A DNA stretch of 11,047 bases from Ectopseudomonas composti (GCA_946886245.1 CAMPIF010000098.1:1-11047), one strand, 5' to 3'; shown: positions 1-7,558, numbered from the stretch's first letter. Translations and numbers: made by a program. The notes: generated by a model from the letters alone, not told the origin.

Positions 1-852
1 CGTTTGGGCTCTGCCAAGTCGATGGTTTCTCAGCGCATTCAGCAACTGGAGAAACGTCTGGGAAGCATCCTGCTCGAGCGTGGCCGGCAGACTCGCCTGA
101 CTGAGTCTGGTGAGGTTTTTTACCGCCATTGCACCGGAATTCTTGCTGATATTGAAAATGCCGAGAATGCCGTTCTGACGTCTCAGTCGAGTGTCCGTGG
201 GAATCTGCGTGTTGCAGCTCCGATGGCTTTCGGTATGCGATATCTGACGCCGGTTATGGCGTCTTTTGCCAAGCAGTATCCTGAGTTGTACCTGGACGTT
301 GAGTTCGATGACCGGCGCGTCAACTTGCATGAAGAGGGTTTTGATGCAGCTGTGCGCATTGGTGAGCTACCTGACTCTTCGCTGATGGCCAAGATCATTA
401 CTCCCAACCGCCATATCATCTGTGCCAGCCCCGATTATCTGGCGGCTCATGGCACGCCTCAGATACCGCAGGACCTCGCTGAGCATTTCGCCTTGCTCTA
501 CGTCAATCGGGAACCTCATGGCATGTGGACGCTACCGGTGAATGACACCTTGGAGTCATTTCGTGTGCGCTGCCGAATGCGCACCAACTGTGGTCATCAA
601 CTCATGGAGGGGGCGAAAGCGGGTCTCGGGCTGGCTATATTGCCCACATTTCTGGCCGCGCAGGCCATTGTGGACGGTGAACTGATAGAGGTGTTGGGGC
701 CTCACGCTCCCCGAGGAGGCAATATCTCTGTGGTCTATCGTCAATCGCAAAAGGGCTCGCACAAGCTTCACGCGCTGAGCAGCTTCCTAAGCGAGCAAAT
801 AGGCAACCCGCCAATCTGGGATCAGATGCTGGCCACCAGTCAGCAATCATAG
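1..852 (+). CDS. LysR-family transcriptional regulator (5' end missing)
   Basis: The reading frame is open from the first base, so the true start lies upstream; roughly the first 15-20 residues are missing. The visible protein begins inside the winged helix-turn-helix with the LysR pattern LGSAKSMVSQRIQQLE followed by KRLG, L-ER, and the wing TRLTESG. A linker helix follows, then the effector-binding (PBP2-type) domain from about residue 75 to the end, including the RVAAPMAFG strand and the late GLGLAILP segment typical of the CrgA-like subgroup. The length fits a LysR regulator of about 300 residues. Such proteins bind DNA as tetramers and usually control a neighbouring, often divergent, gene, which here would be outside the window. 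A 625-bp gap separates it from the sigma-54 activator, so a role in controlling the downstream operon is not indicated. The family is certain; the effector is unknown. Confidence 0.93.
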   Translation, partial: RLGSAKSMVSQRIQQLEKRLGSILLERGRQTRLTESGEVFYRHCTGILADIENAENAVLTSQSSVRGNLRVAAPMAFGMRYLTPVMASFAKQYPELYLDVEFDDRRVNLHEEGFDAAVRIGELPDSSLMAKIITPNRHIICASPDYLAAHGTPQIPQDLAEHFALLYVNREPHGMWTLPVNDTLESFRVRCRMRTNCGHQLMEGAKAGLGLAILPTFLAAQAIVDGELIEVLGPHAPRGGNISVVYRQSQKGSHKLHALSSFLSEQIGNPPIWDQMLATSQQS

Positions 853-924
853 CTGTGAGTCGTTCGCGAAAAGCGAAACACCGATTCGATTTTTCCAGGC
901 TTATGGCGAGGGTCTGCCCGACTT

Positions 925-972
925 ATCCTTTTCCTGGCGGAGCGCGCCATACGCGTTTGTTGGGAAAAGGAT
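925..972. repeat. Nested inverted repeat downstream of the LysR gene
   Basis: ATCCTTTTCC at 925-934 is exactly complementary to GGAAAAGGAT at 963-972. Between them a second small stem, TGGCG at 935-939 and CGCCA at 945-949, could stack on the first. No T-run follows, so it is not a standard Rho-independent terminator. It may be an mRNA 3'-end structure, an operator, or part of a decayed element. Confidence 0.45.
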
Positions 973-1016
973 CAATCTCAATGCGCCATATCACTCGCTG
1001 TACTGTGTTTGACAGG

Positions 1017-1197
1017 GTGTATTTGGCCAACTCGCATGGGCACTGGCTTGGTGCGTGGAGCGGGTCCTCTTGGCAGGCCGGTAAAGGCTGTGGCCAGGCT
1101 AACGTTCAGAGCAACGATCATGCGATTGCCTGACATTGCAGGTGCAAGAGTCAATCACCTAGTTCACATGCTCCTCGAGCAGGCATTCGCCCGGTAA
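1017..1197 (+). pseudogene. Possible frameshifted alpha/beta-hydrolase N-terminal remnant
   Basis: In one frame 1017-1058 reads VYLANSHGHWLGAW, which resembles the first strand and oxyanion motif (HGxWLGAW) of alpha/beta hydrolases. About one base of shift later, the frame ending at 1197 reads AVARLTFRATIMRLPDIAGAR, which resembles the next helix and strand ending in the usual DLPGxG turn, and then HLVHMLLEQAF before a stop. No serine-nucleophile elbow or histidine region follows. The similarity was judged by eye only and the fragment is short, so this could be chance. If real, it is a dead 5' fragment of a hydrolase gene. Confidence 0.3.
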
Positions 1198-1477
1198 TCG
1201 AACCAGCCGGGGAGAGTGTTCGTATGGCGTGAGGCTTTACCTCGATCTATCGACTTGAGCAGTGGCCGGCGTATGTGGTCAACCCCTGTCGATGACGCCT
1301 CGATCATTGCCCCGATGCTCCCTGTGCCGTCCTAGCCGTTTTGCGTCTTCGGGGCCTGCCCGCTCTACGCGCCCACACTGACCAGAAACGTGAAATATGC
1401 AATCACTCGTTTCGCTCCTCTCATTCGGTGGCACAGATCAACCAAGCCGCTCAAAACAATAATCGAGGCCTCCTTCA

Positions 1478-3190
1478 ATGACTATCAGCTACAGCTCAGG
1501 GATCAAGTATTCGGACTATCAGGACCTGAGCGAACAGATTCGCTTTCAAAGCACAGAAGGCAAGATCTGGTTCGGTGAGCAGCGCATGTTGCTGATGCAG
1601 GTGTCGGCGATGGCTAATTTCCGCCGTGAACTCATCAATAGTCTGGGGATCGAGCGCGCCAAGGGTTTTTTCCTGCGACTTGGCTATCAATCCGGACTCA
1701 AAGACGCCGAAATGGCCCGCAAGCTGAGGCCAAACAGTCCGGAGCTGGAGATGTTCCTGGTTGGACCGCAGTTGCACTCCTTGAAGGGCATGGTCAATGC
1801 GCAGCCCATCCAGTTGGAAGTGGATCAGGAGGCCGGCCATTTCTACTGCGAACTTGAATGGATTGATTCCTTTGAGGTCGAGAGCTGCCTGACCGAGGTG
1901 GGCCTGATGGATGAGCCCGTTTGCTGGTCCTTGCTGGGCTACGCATGTGCATACAGCTCCTCGTTCATGAAGCGCGAAATCATCATCCAGGAAACGAGCT
2001 GTCGCGGGTGCGGCGATGAGCGCTGCATCATCATTGGTAAACCCGCCGAGCAGTGGGAAAACGCCGCAGAGTTCAGACGGTACTTTCAAGCCGATCCAAT
2101 CATCGAGGAGCTGTATGAACTGCAATCGCAGATCAGCTCGCTGCGCACGTGTCTGGAGAAGCAAGAGGGCCAGTACTACGGCATTGGACGCTCCCCCGCC
2201 TACATTAAGGTCTGCAAGACGATCGACAAGGCAGCCAAGGGCAAGATTTCGGTCCTGTTGCTCGGAGAAACCGGCGTCGGCAAGGAGGTCATCGCACGGA
2301 GCGTGCATCTTCGCAGCGATCGTGCCGAGCAAGCATTTATCGCGGTGAACTGCGCTGCCATCCCGCAGGACTTGATCGAGGCCGAGCTGTTCGGTGTTGA
2401 GAAAGGGGCGTTTACCGGCGCCAATCAGACCCGCCCAGGGCGCTTCGAGCGCGCCAGCGGCGGGACCATCTTTCTGGACGAGGTGGTAGAACTGACGCCC
2501 AGAGCACAGGCGGCCTTACTCAGGGTGCTGCAAGAAGGAGAACTCGAGCGGGTGGGCGGCTCTCGGATCCATACGGTCGATGTGCGAGTCATTGCGGCCA
2601 CCAATGAGAGCCTCGCCGATGCGGTCGAGGCGGGCCGGTTTCGCGCGGATCTTTATTACCGCCTGAATGTGTTTCCGGTTCAGGTCCCCCCTCTGCGCGA
2701 GCGGCTTGAGGACCTGCCGCTGCTGGTCGAGCACTTTTTAAGCAAGTTTCATCTGCAGTATCACAAGCGCACGCTAGGGTTGTCAGACAAGGCTCTGGAG
2801 CTGTGTCTCAGTTACGCTTGGCCGGGAAATATCCGCGAACTGGAGAATGTGATTGAGCGCGGCGTGATCCTGACCGATGGCAACGAAACCATAGGACAGG
2901 ACGCGCTCTTTGCGGTTTTCCCAAAGGCAGGCAATCTGCATGGGGATCGTCTAAATGCTGACGGCGCGCTGGTTCAGGCCGAGGACACAGGAAGCGCGGC
3001 CGACTGGGTCACGCAAATCTTCGAACGGAACATAAGCCTGGAAGCGGTAGAAGAACAGCTGATGCGACGCGCAATGGACCTTGCTCAGCAAAACGTTGCG
3101 CAAGCCGCTCGAATCCTCGGATTAACTCGACCTGCGTTGGCTTACCGTCTCAAGAAAAGCGGCATTCTTGATGAGGATGCGCCTGAGTGA
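1478..3190 (+). CDS. DmpR/MopR/XylR-type aromatic-responsive sigma-54 activator
   Basis: This 570-residue protein has the full architecture of phenol/toluene-type activators. The XylR_N sensor spans about 20-125 and the V4R/zinc part about 130-190, followed by a B-linker at about 205-230. The AAA+ domain spans about 235-460 with Walker A GETGVGKE (263-270), the sigma-54 contact loop GAFTGA (310-315), Walker B GGTIFLDE (328-335), sensor I AATN and WPGNIRELEN (448-457). A Fis-type HTH lies at about 539-561. Cys149, Glu172, Cys175 and Cys183 reproduce the zinc-site spacing of MopR (Cys155, Glu178, Cys181, Cys189). His100 and Trp128 match the phenol-binding His106 and Trp134 with the same offset of six. 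A phenolic ligand is therefore likely. ATP hydrolysis after ligand binding remodels the RpoN holoenzyme. The start is ATG at 1478 with GAGG at 1465-1468. It lies in tandem with its presumed target operon. Confidence 0.97.
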   Translation: MTISYSSGIKYSDYQDLSEQIRFQSTEGKIWFGEQRMLLMQVSAMANFRRELINSLGIERAKGFFLRLGYQSGLKDAEMARKLRPNSPELEMFLVGPQLHSLKGMVNAQPIQLEVDQEAGHFYCELEWIDSFEVESCLTEVGLMDEPVCWSLLGYACAYSSSFMKREIIIQETSCRGCGDERCIIIGKPAEQWENAAEFRRYFQADPIIEELYELQSQISSLRTCLEKQEGQYYGIGRSPAYIKVCKTIDKAAKGKISVLLLGETGVGKEVIARSVHLRSDRAEQAFIAVNCAAIPQDLIEAELFGVEKGAFTGANQTRPGRFERASGGTIFLDEVVELTPRAQAALLRVLQEGELERVGGSRIHTVDVRVIAATNESLADAVEAGRFRADLYYRLNVFPVQVPPLRERLEDLPLLVEHFLSKFHLQYHKRTLGLSDKALELCLSYAWPGNIRELENVIERGVILTDGNETIGQDALFAVFPKAGNLHGDRLNADGALVQAEDTGSAADWVTQIFERNISLEAVEEQLMRRAMDLAQQNVAQAARILGLTRPALAYRLKKSGILDEDAPE

Positions 3191-3240
3191 CTCCGGTTGT
3201 CTTCGCGGATGGATCAAATCGAGTGCGAAGTGTTGTGGTA

Positions 3241-3256
3241 TTAACCAAATAATCAA
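3241..3256 (+). promoter_or_regulatory. Upstream activating sequence 1 for the XylR/DmpR-type activator
   Basis: TTAACCAAATAATCAA matches 12 of 16 positions of the TTGATCAATTGATCAA-type enhancer bound by DmpR/XylR-class regulators. Its centre is about 162 bp upstream of the predicted start of transcription and 29 bp (about three helical turns) from the second site, which is the usual arrangement of paired sites. A weaker left half-site, TGGATCAA at 3210-3217, lies another 31 bp upstream. Confidence 0.6.
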
Positions 3257-3268
3257 TGCGCTGCCATG

Positions 3269-3286
3269 ATTTATCAAATGATAAAT
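3269..3286 (+). promoter_or_regulatory. Upstream activating sequence 2 (perfect palindrome)
   Basis: ATTTATCA at 3269-3276 and TGATAAAT at 3279-3286 form a perfect 8+2+8 inverted repeat. The inner 16 bases (3270-3285) match the TTGATCAATTGATCAA-type enhancer at 13 of 16 positions. The centre lies about 133 bp upstream of the predicted start of transcription, within the range used by enhancers of this class. It is the best candidate binding site for the activator encoded just upstream. Confidence 0.7.
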
Positions 3287-3384
3287 TCAGTCCCTCTTCG
3301 AGAAGTAATCGATTTACGCTAAATCTCTTCCGTTAAACGTTCATCCCGCTGATAAATATAGGTTTTCTCCAGGTTTTGTTGCGA

Positions 3385-3400
3385 TGGCATGCCCTTTGCT
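3385..3400 (+). promoter_or_regulatory. Sigma-54 (-24/-12) promoter of the five-gene operon
   Basis: TGGCATGCCCTTTGCT agrees with the RpoN consensus TGGCACG-N4-TTGCW at every defined base except C to T at the sixth position. The invariant GG (3386-3387) and GC (3398-3399) have the required spacing. Transcription should start near 3411, giving a leader of about 79 bases with a small CCCAG/CTGGG hairpin (3409-3421) at its 5' end. The AT-rich stretch between the enhancers and this site could help DNA bending, but no clear IHF site was found. Confidence 0.82.
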
Positions 3401-3489
3401 GAAGTACTCCCAGTTGCTGGGTGCGCACCAGTACTTGGCGACCTGTTAGGTCTCACGCATCACAAATGGTAGTTAAACGGAGAAAACGC

Positions 3490-4068
3490 ATGATCACCCC
3501 TAAAATTAAATCGCTCGCTGCTGCAATCATGCTCGCTGCGTGCATTGTGACTGTCACTCCCGCGGTCGCGCAGTCAACTAGCGAAGCACAGGCCACGGCT
3601 TCGCTTTCGGTAGTCATGGAGTTCCTGGCCAATACCGCGCCCGATAAGGTTGAAGCAGCTGCTGAAAAGCTGGCAGCTCCAGACGCCACTTACGTTTCTC
3701 TCAATTTCGACAACCCGGAACTAAGGAAAATCTTGCCTTGGACTGGCACAAACAAAGGGCCGAAAGCCTTTAGTTCATTATTCCTGCAGGTCCAGGATTA
3801 CTGGAAAATCGAAGACTTCACCATCAGCACCAAAATCGCCTCCGGAGAAGACGTGGCGATTTTCGGTAAGTTCACCTACCGGTCCGTGGCGGTCGACCAG
3901 GTGTTCACCTCGCCGTTCTCCATCCATGCCAAGGTGCGTGACGGCAAGATGACCTATTTCCAGTTCATGGAAGATACCTACGCGTCTGCCAGTTCCTTCC
4001 GACAGTCTGGCTCCTGGACTGTGAAGACCTCTGCGAACGCTGCCCCCTTTACGGTGGCCGCGGATTAA
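3490..4068 (+). CDS. Exported NTF2/SnoaL-like protein
   Basis: This 192-residue protein is the first gene of the operon. The start at ATG 3490 is preceded by a purine-rich GGAGAAAA; a GTG 69 bases upstream is in frame but would add residues before the signal peptide and sits almost at the predicted transcription start. The N-terminus (MITPKIK, then a hydrophobic stretch, then TPAVAQ) is a Sec signal peptide with likely cleavage after Ala27. LAAC at 15-18 also fits a lipobox, but the hydrophobic residues after that Cys make lipoprotein processing less likely. The mature part (about 35-180) has the helix and beta-strand pattern of the NTF2-like/SnoaL fold, with the cone-shaped pocket implied by conserved aromatic residues (DYWKIEDF, YFQFMEDTY). 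Members range from small-molecule cyclases to non-catalytic binding proteins, so the activity is unknown. Periplasmic or secreted location is inferred. Confidence 0.8.
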   Translation: MITPKIKSLAAAIMLAACIVTVTPAVAQSTSEAQATASLSVVMEFLANTAPDKVEAAAEKLAAPDATYVSLNFDNPELRKILPWTGTNKGPKAFSSLFLQVQDYWKIEDFTISTKIASGEDVAIFGKFTYRSVAVDQVFTSPFSIHAKVRDGKMTYFQFMEDTYASASSFRQSGSWTVKTSANAAPFTVAAD

Positions 4069-4069
4069 C

Positions 4070-4231
4070 GATTTCGATCGCGAGGACCAAGCCTTGTGCC
4101 GGCTCCCGGAGGGTGAAAGCACTCCTGGCGTGCCGGCAGATGGCGCCCAGATGGGAGAGCACATCATTGCCACCCACTCCTTCTATGCGCCATTTCCAGA
4201 GATGCCGCTGGCGCCAGCCAGGGTGACCTGA
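4070..4231 (+). other. Unassigned open frame between the NTF2-like and aldehyde dehydrogenase genes
   Basis: The 236-bp spacer is long for this operon. One frame, starting at the stop of the preceding gene and ending at TGA 4229-4231, reads like coding sequence (DREDQALCRLPEGESTPG, later GEHIIATHSFYAPFPEM). The only ATG that could start it is internal, with no good ribosome-binding site. I do not recognise the family. It may be a remnant of a gene deleted between its neighbours, or chance in GC-rich DNA. Confidence 0.25.
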
Positions 4232-4304
4232 TGGTCGCCGACGGATCGCAGCCATGCGAGGCAGGGCCCGATCATTCACACCAGGCAACACGCAGGAGTT
4301 AGCC

Positions 4305-5786
4305 ATGAATATTCATACCCCACACACGTCCAGACATGCGTTGAATTGGGTCGGTGGCGAGTGGATGGGCGCGGATACGATCCGTGGCTCCATCAACCCT
4401 GCCACCTATGAGGTCATAGGTACCTATGCCGAAGGGGGTGTTGAAACCGCCGAAGCGGCCATCGCCGCGGCGAAACGTGCCATGCACGAGACCGATTGGG
4501 TGCACGACCGAAAACTGCGCGCGCGCGTGCTCGACAACCTTGCAGACGCGTTCGAACGCAATCGGGGCGAGCTCATCAAGATCCTCTGCACCGAAAACGG
4601 CAAGGTTCAACGCGAGGCCAGCTTCGAAGTCGATCTTTGTGCGCCGTCACTGCGGTACTTTGCCGGCATCGCGCGAACTGATGCCGGCAGGGTCGTGGAC
4701 TCCAGACCGGGCAGAATCGCGATGATGATGCGACAGCCGATGGGCGTGGCGGGAATCATCGTGCCTTGGAATTCCCCGGTCATCCTGACGGTACGATCAC
4801 TCGCACCTGCACTGGCGGCCGGCTGTGCGGTGATCATCAAGGTGCCGGGCAAGAGCGCGCAGATCGCCGCGACCCTGTCCAAGATATTCAGCAACGTAAC
4901 GGCACTGCCCCGCGGCGTCATCAATGTTTTCACCGACGAGACTGGTGATGGCGCCAAGCATCTCGTCGCCTCGCCACAGGTGCCGATCATCAGCTTTACC
5001 GGTAGCACTGGCACCGGCAAGGCGATCGCGCTCAGCGCCGCACCGCACTTCAAACGCGTTGGACTGGAGCTCGGCGGTAAGACGCCATCGATCGTGTTCG
5101 ACGATACGGATCTCGATCTCGCGCTACCCATCCTGGAAAAGTCAGTGACGATGTTTGCGGGCCAGTTCTGTGTGACGGGTCAACGTGTGATTGTGCAGGA
5201 AGGGATCGCCGACGAGTTTCGCAAACGCTTTGCCGAACGGCTGCGTGCGGTAAAGGTCGGGCCTGCGGCAGACCTGTCGAGCGACATGGGCCCGATGATC
5301 GACCGCGAGAACGTCGAGCGCGTCGATAACCTGGTTGAGCGCGCCATTGCGCAGGGCGCGGAGGTCATTGTGCGAGGCGGTCCGGTTACACAAGGCCCGC
5401 TGTCGAAAGGCGCATTCTTTCGCCCCGCGTTTCTGGAGGTGAGCGATCCGACGATGCCAATCGTCCAGGACGAGACGTTCGGGCCGGTGGTCACCATGCA
5501 GAGGTTTGCTACGGAACAGCAAGCCGTTGCGTTGGCCAACGACAGCATCTATGGCTTGGGAGCGAGCATCTGGACGCGCGATCTCTCCAAGGCGCTGCGG
5601 ATCGCACCCAGGATCGAAGCGGGTATGGTCTGGATCAATGAGTGGGGCGCACTCGGCGAAGATATCGAGGAAGGCGGTTCCAAGCAGTCGGGGCTCGGCC
5701 GTCTGAACGGTGTGGCTGCGATTGATGACTTCACCGAGATCAGAACGATCACGCTCAACCCAGGCCTGATGAGTGTTCATCTTTAG
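4305..5786 (+). CDS. NAD(P)-dependent aldehyde dehydrogenase
   Basis: This 493-residue cytosolic enzyme oxidises an aldehyde to its carboxylic acid. The start ATG 4305 has AGGAG at 4294-4298, six bases upstream, and gives the normal family length; a farther upstream in-frame start has no such site. Catalytic residues are all present: Asn156 in VPWNSP, Glu255 in LELGGK, and nucleophile Cys289 in GQFC, with the usual 99- and 34-residue spacings. The Rossmann loop FTGSTGTGK (231-239) and the second cofactor contact DETFGPV are intact. The adenosine-ribose loop is unusual: KVPGKS at 179-184 instead of KPSE-type, lacking the Glu that favours NAD, so the cofactor choice is uncertain. Because a phenol-type sensor controls the operon, an aromatic aldehyde is a reasonable guess for the substrate, but the sequence alone does not show it. 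Confidence 0.95.
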   Translation: MNIHTPHTSRHALNWVGGEWMGADTIRGSINPATYEVIGTYAEGGVETAEAAIAAAKRAMHETDWVHDRKLRARVLDNLADAFERNRGELIKILCTENGKVQREASFEVDLCAPSLRYFAGIARTDAGRVVDSRPGRIAMMMRQPMGVAGIIVPWNSPVILTVRSLAPALAAGCAVIIKVPGKSAQIAATLSKIFSNVTALPRGVINVFTDETGDGAKHLVASPQVPIISFTGSTGTGKAIALSAAPHFKRVGLELGGKTPSIVFDDTDLDLALPILEKSVTMFAGQFCVTGQRVIVQEGIADEFRKRFAERLRAVKVGPAADLSSDMGPMIDRENVERVDNLVERAIAQGAEVIVRGGPVTQGPLSKGAFFRPAFLEVSDPTMPIVQDETFGPVVTMQRFATEQQAVALANDSIYGLGASIWTRDLSKALRIAPRIEAGMVWINEWGALGEDIEEGGSKQSGLGRLNGVAAIDDFTEIRTITLNPGLMSVHL

Positions 5787-5839
5787 GTAACGCGATTCAA
5801 ACACAATCATTCGATTGCCTAAGCACCGAGGAAACAAGA

Positions 5840-6766
5840 ATGAGCACAATCACCAATATCCTTCTGGCAGCTAGCGCGGCGTTCGCCACCTTGGCGGCAA
5901 ACGTCAGTCTCGCCGAGGTCACCACGGCACATGCCAGTAGCTACATCGCGACCGAGGATGGTGTGCAGCTGTATTACAAGGACTGGGGGCCGAAGAACGG
6001 TCAAGTCGTTACATTCAGCCATGGCTGGCCGCTGAACGCCGACAGCTGGGAAGCACAGATGCTGTTTTTGGCCGACAAGGGCTACCGGGTGATCGCCCAT
6101 GACCGTCGTGGCCATGGCCGCTCCAGCCAGCCCTGGGAAGGCAACGACATGGATCACTATGCTGACGATCTGGCAGCCGTGATCGAGACCCTGAACCTGA
6201 AGGATGTCACCCTGGTCGGTTTCTCCACGGGTGGCGGTGAAGTGGCTCGCTATATCGGGCGTCACGGTACCAGTCGCGTGAAAAAAGCGGTGCTGGTCGC
6301 AGCCGTTCCGCCATTGATGCTCAAGACGGAGAGCAATCCCAGCGGCGTGCCAATGGAAGTATTCGATGGTCTGCGCAAGGCCTCGGTGGACAATCGCTCG
6401 CAGCTTTACCTCGATATCGCGTCCGGTCCTTTCTTCGGCTTCAACCGGGAAGGTGCCACCCCATCGCAGGGCCTGATCCAGTCATTCTGGGTACAAGGCA
6501 TGCAGGCTGGCCACAAGAACGCCTATGACTCTATCGCGGCATTTTCAGCCACCGACTTCCGTGAGGATTTGAAGAAGTTCGACGTGCCGACACTGGTGAT
6601 TCACGGTGATGACGACCAGATCGTGCCGGTGGATACTTCGGCGAAGGCTTCGGCAGCGCTGATCAAGGGTGCCAAGCTGATTGTCTATGCCGGCGCGCCA
6701 CACGGCTTGGCAGACACCCACAAGCAGCGCCTGAATCAGGACCTTTTGGACTTCTTGCAGAAGTAA
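5840..6766 (+). CDS. Exported alpha/beta hydrolase, non-heme chloroperoxidase/arylesterase type
   Basis: This 308-residue protein starts at ATG 5840 with GAGGAAA at 5828-5834, 53 bases after the aldehyde dehydrogenase. Residues 1 to about 25 form a hydrophobic signal-like segment ending in SLA, with few positive charges, followed by a complete catalytic domain of about 275 residues. The catalytic triad is Ser129 (GFSTGGGE), Asp259 (HGDDDQIVP) and His288 (APHGL); the spacing is exactly that of the bacterial cofactor-free chloroperoxidase family (Ser98, Asp228, His257 in the Streptomyces lividans enzyme). The oxyanion motif HGWPL (61-65) is present. These enzymes hydrolyse esters, often aryl esters, and can form peracids from carboxylic acids and peroxide. 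Most relatives are cytoplasmic, so a leader peptide is notable. The true substrate is unknown. Confidence 0.92.
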   Translation: MSTITNILLAASAAFATLAANVSLAEVTTAHASSYIATEDGVQLYYKDWGPKNGQVVTFSHGWPLNADSWEAQMLFLADKGYRVIAHDRRGHGRSSQPWEGNDMDHYADDLAAVIETLNLKDVTLVGFSTGGGEVARYIGRHGTSRVKKAVLVAAVPPLMLKTESNPSGVPMEVFDGLRKASVDNRSQLYLDIASGPFFGFNREGATPSQGLIQSFWVQGMQAGHKNAYDSIAAFSATDFREDLKKFDVPTLVIHGDDDQIVPVDTSAKASAALIKGAKLIVYAGAPHGLADTHKQRLNQDLLDFLQK

Positions 6767-6811
6767 GCCAACGGACATACAGGCCGACTCATCGCCGTGT
6801 GTTGACTAGAC

Positions 6812-6863
6812 TGCTGAGTTGATCAGCACACCTATAACCCTGTGCTGTACATGTAACGGCACA
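6812..6863 (+). promoter_or_regulatory. Two dyads in the leader of wrbA
   Basis: The 113-base spacer before wrbA contains two inverted repeats. TGCTGA (6812-6817) pairs with TCAGCA (6823-6828). TGTGCTGT (6841-6848) pairs with ACGGCACA (6856-6863) through seven Watson-Crick pairs and one G-T pair. Neither is followed by a T-run. They may be operators for a separate wrbA promoter, or mRNA hairpins that stabilise or separate parts of the transcript. No convincing -35/-10 pair or sigma-54 site was found here. Confidence 0.4.
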
Positions 6864-6882
6864 TTGTGCAGAGGAAATAATG

Positions 6883-7482
6883 ATGGCTAAGGTTCTAGTG
6901 CTCTATCACTCCATGTATGGCCACATTGAGACCATGGCGAACAAGGTCGCTGAAGGTGCCCGCAGCGTTCCGGGAACGGAGGTCGCGATCAAACGGGTTC
7001 CTGAAACGATGAGCCCGGAAGCCTTTGCCGCAGCAGGCGGCAAGACCAATCAAAGTGCCACAGAGGCATTACCGTCGGACCTGGCCGATTTCGATGCCAT
7101 CATCTTTGGTACCCCGACGCGCTTCGGCAATATGTCCGGACAAATGCGCAACTTCCTCGACCGAACAGGTGGGCTCTGGGCCCAAGGCGCCCTGGCAGGA
7201 AAGGTCGCCAGCGTGTTTACCTCAACTGGAACGGGCGGTGGCCAGGAAATGACCATTGCCTCCACCTGGACCACGTTGGCACATCACGGAATGATCATCG
7301 TACCGATCGGCTACACCACCCCAGCACTCTTCGATGTCTCGAAGGTAGGAGGAGGTACTCCTTATGGCGCCTCTACCATTGCCGGTGGCGACGGTTCCAG
7401 ACAGCCAGATGAGCGTGAACTGGAAGTAGCACGTCATCAGGGTGAACACGTTGCTCGGATCGCATCAAAGCTGCACGGCTAG
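6883..7482 (+). CDS. wrbA: NAD(P)H:quinone oxidoreductase WrbA
   Basis: WrbA is an FMN-containing, flavodoxin-like tetrameric enzyme of the cytosol that reduces quinones by two electrons, avoiding semiquinone radicals. The 199-residue protein aligns along its whole length: N-terminal [16 protein letters not shown] with the FMN-phosphate loop, [12 protein letters not shown] and the [11 protein letters not shown] loop, then [14 protein letters not shown] with the quinone-contacting histidine region, and the late [18 protein letters not shown] signature. Two adjacent ATG codons exist (6880 and 6883). The second is chosen because the family begins MAKV and it lies seven bases from GAGGA (6871-6875), whereas the first lies only four bases away. 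It is the fourth gene of the operon, 116 bases after the hydrolase. Its presence suggests that quinones are substrates or by-products of the pathway. Confidence 0.97.
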   Translation: MAKVLVLYHSMYGHIETMANKVAEGARSVPGTEVAIKRVPETMSPEAFAAAGGKTNQSATEALPSDLADFDAIIFGTPTRFGNMSGQMRNFLDRTGGLWAQGALAGKVASVFTSTGTGGGQEMTIASTWTTLAHHGMIIVPIGYTTPALFDVSKVGGGTPYGASTIAGGDGSRQPDERELEVARHQGEHVARIASKLHG

Positions 7483-7528
7483 AGCGAGATTATCTGGCCC
7501 CATGACGCTCGAACGGCCCTTGACTCGA

Positions 7529-7558
7529 CCGGTGGCACGCATCGATGCGCGCCACTGG
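7529..7558. repeat. Near-perfect 30-bp palindrome between wrbA and the monooxygenase gene
   Basis: Two 15-base arms meet at 7543/7544. The inner arms, CGCATC and GATGCG, are exact; further out there is one A/C mismatch, then six more pairs, one G-T pair and a final CC/GG. In total 13 of 15 positions are Watson-Crick pairs. It could be an operator for a dimeric regulator or, in RNA, a stable hairpin separating wrbA from the last gene. No T-run follows, so it is not a classical terminator. It also contains TGGCACG, but without a -12 partner at the right distance. Confidence 0.75.

Larger units (their letters stand above)
853..1477. other. 625-bp gene-poor gap between the LysR gene and the sigma-54 activator
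   Basis: No intact gene is convincing here. The short open frames start poorly and resemble no known protein over their whole length. The gap contains a nested inverted repeat (925-972) and a possible frameshifted alpha/beta-hydrolase relic (about 1017-1197). The stretch 1198-1477 shows no feature apart from a GAGG ribosome-binding site at 1465-1468, nine bases before the activator start. A perfect -35-like TTGACA at 1009-1014 has no good -10 partner. The promoter of the activator is probably in this gap but cannot be placed. Confidence 0.6.

Noticed and set aside
855..1133. 92-codon open frame directly after the LysR gene
   Set aside because: GTG start without a ribosome-binding site, low-complexity basic N-terminus and no recognisable domain over its length; only part of it resembles a hydrolase, and that part continues in another frame.
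1429..1444. Sigma-54 promoter starting with TGGCAC just before the activator gene
   Set aside because: No TTGC at the required distance; the bases there are AACC.
1496..2332. 278-codon minus-strand open frame
   Set aside because: It is the shadow of the sigma-54 activator, whose domains and motifs are unambiguous in the plus frame.
3201..3230. CTTCGC/GCGAAG hairpin after the activator gene as a terminator
   Set aside because: Six-base stem with an 18-base loop and no T-run; too weak to call.
4265..4276. GGCCCGATCATT shared with 8450-8461 as a possible repeat or attachment site
   Set aside because: A 12-base match in an 11-kb window is expected a few times by chance, and the flanks do not match.
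5142..5849. 235-codon minus-strand open frame
   Set aside because: It lies opposite the aldehyde dehydrogenase active-site region, which is intact on the plus strand; the minus product has no recognisable features.
7533..7548. Second sigma-54 promoter starting with TGGCACG before the ABM gene
   Set aside because: The -24 half is perfect but the bases at the -12 position are GATG rather than TTGC, and the motif is part of the palindrome.
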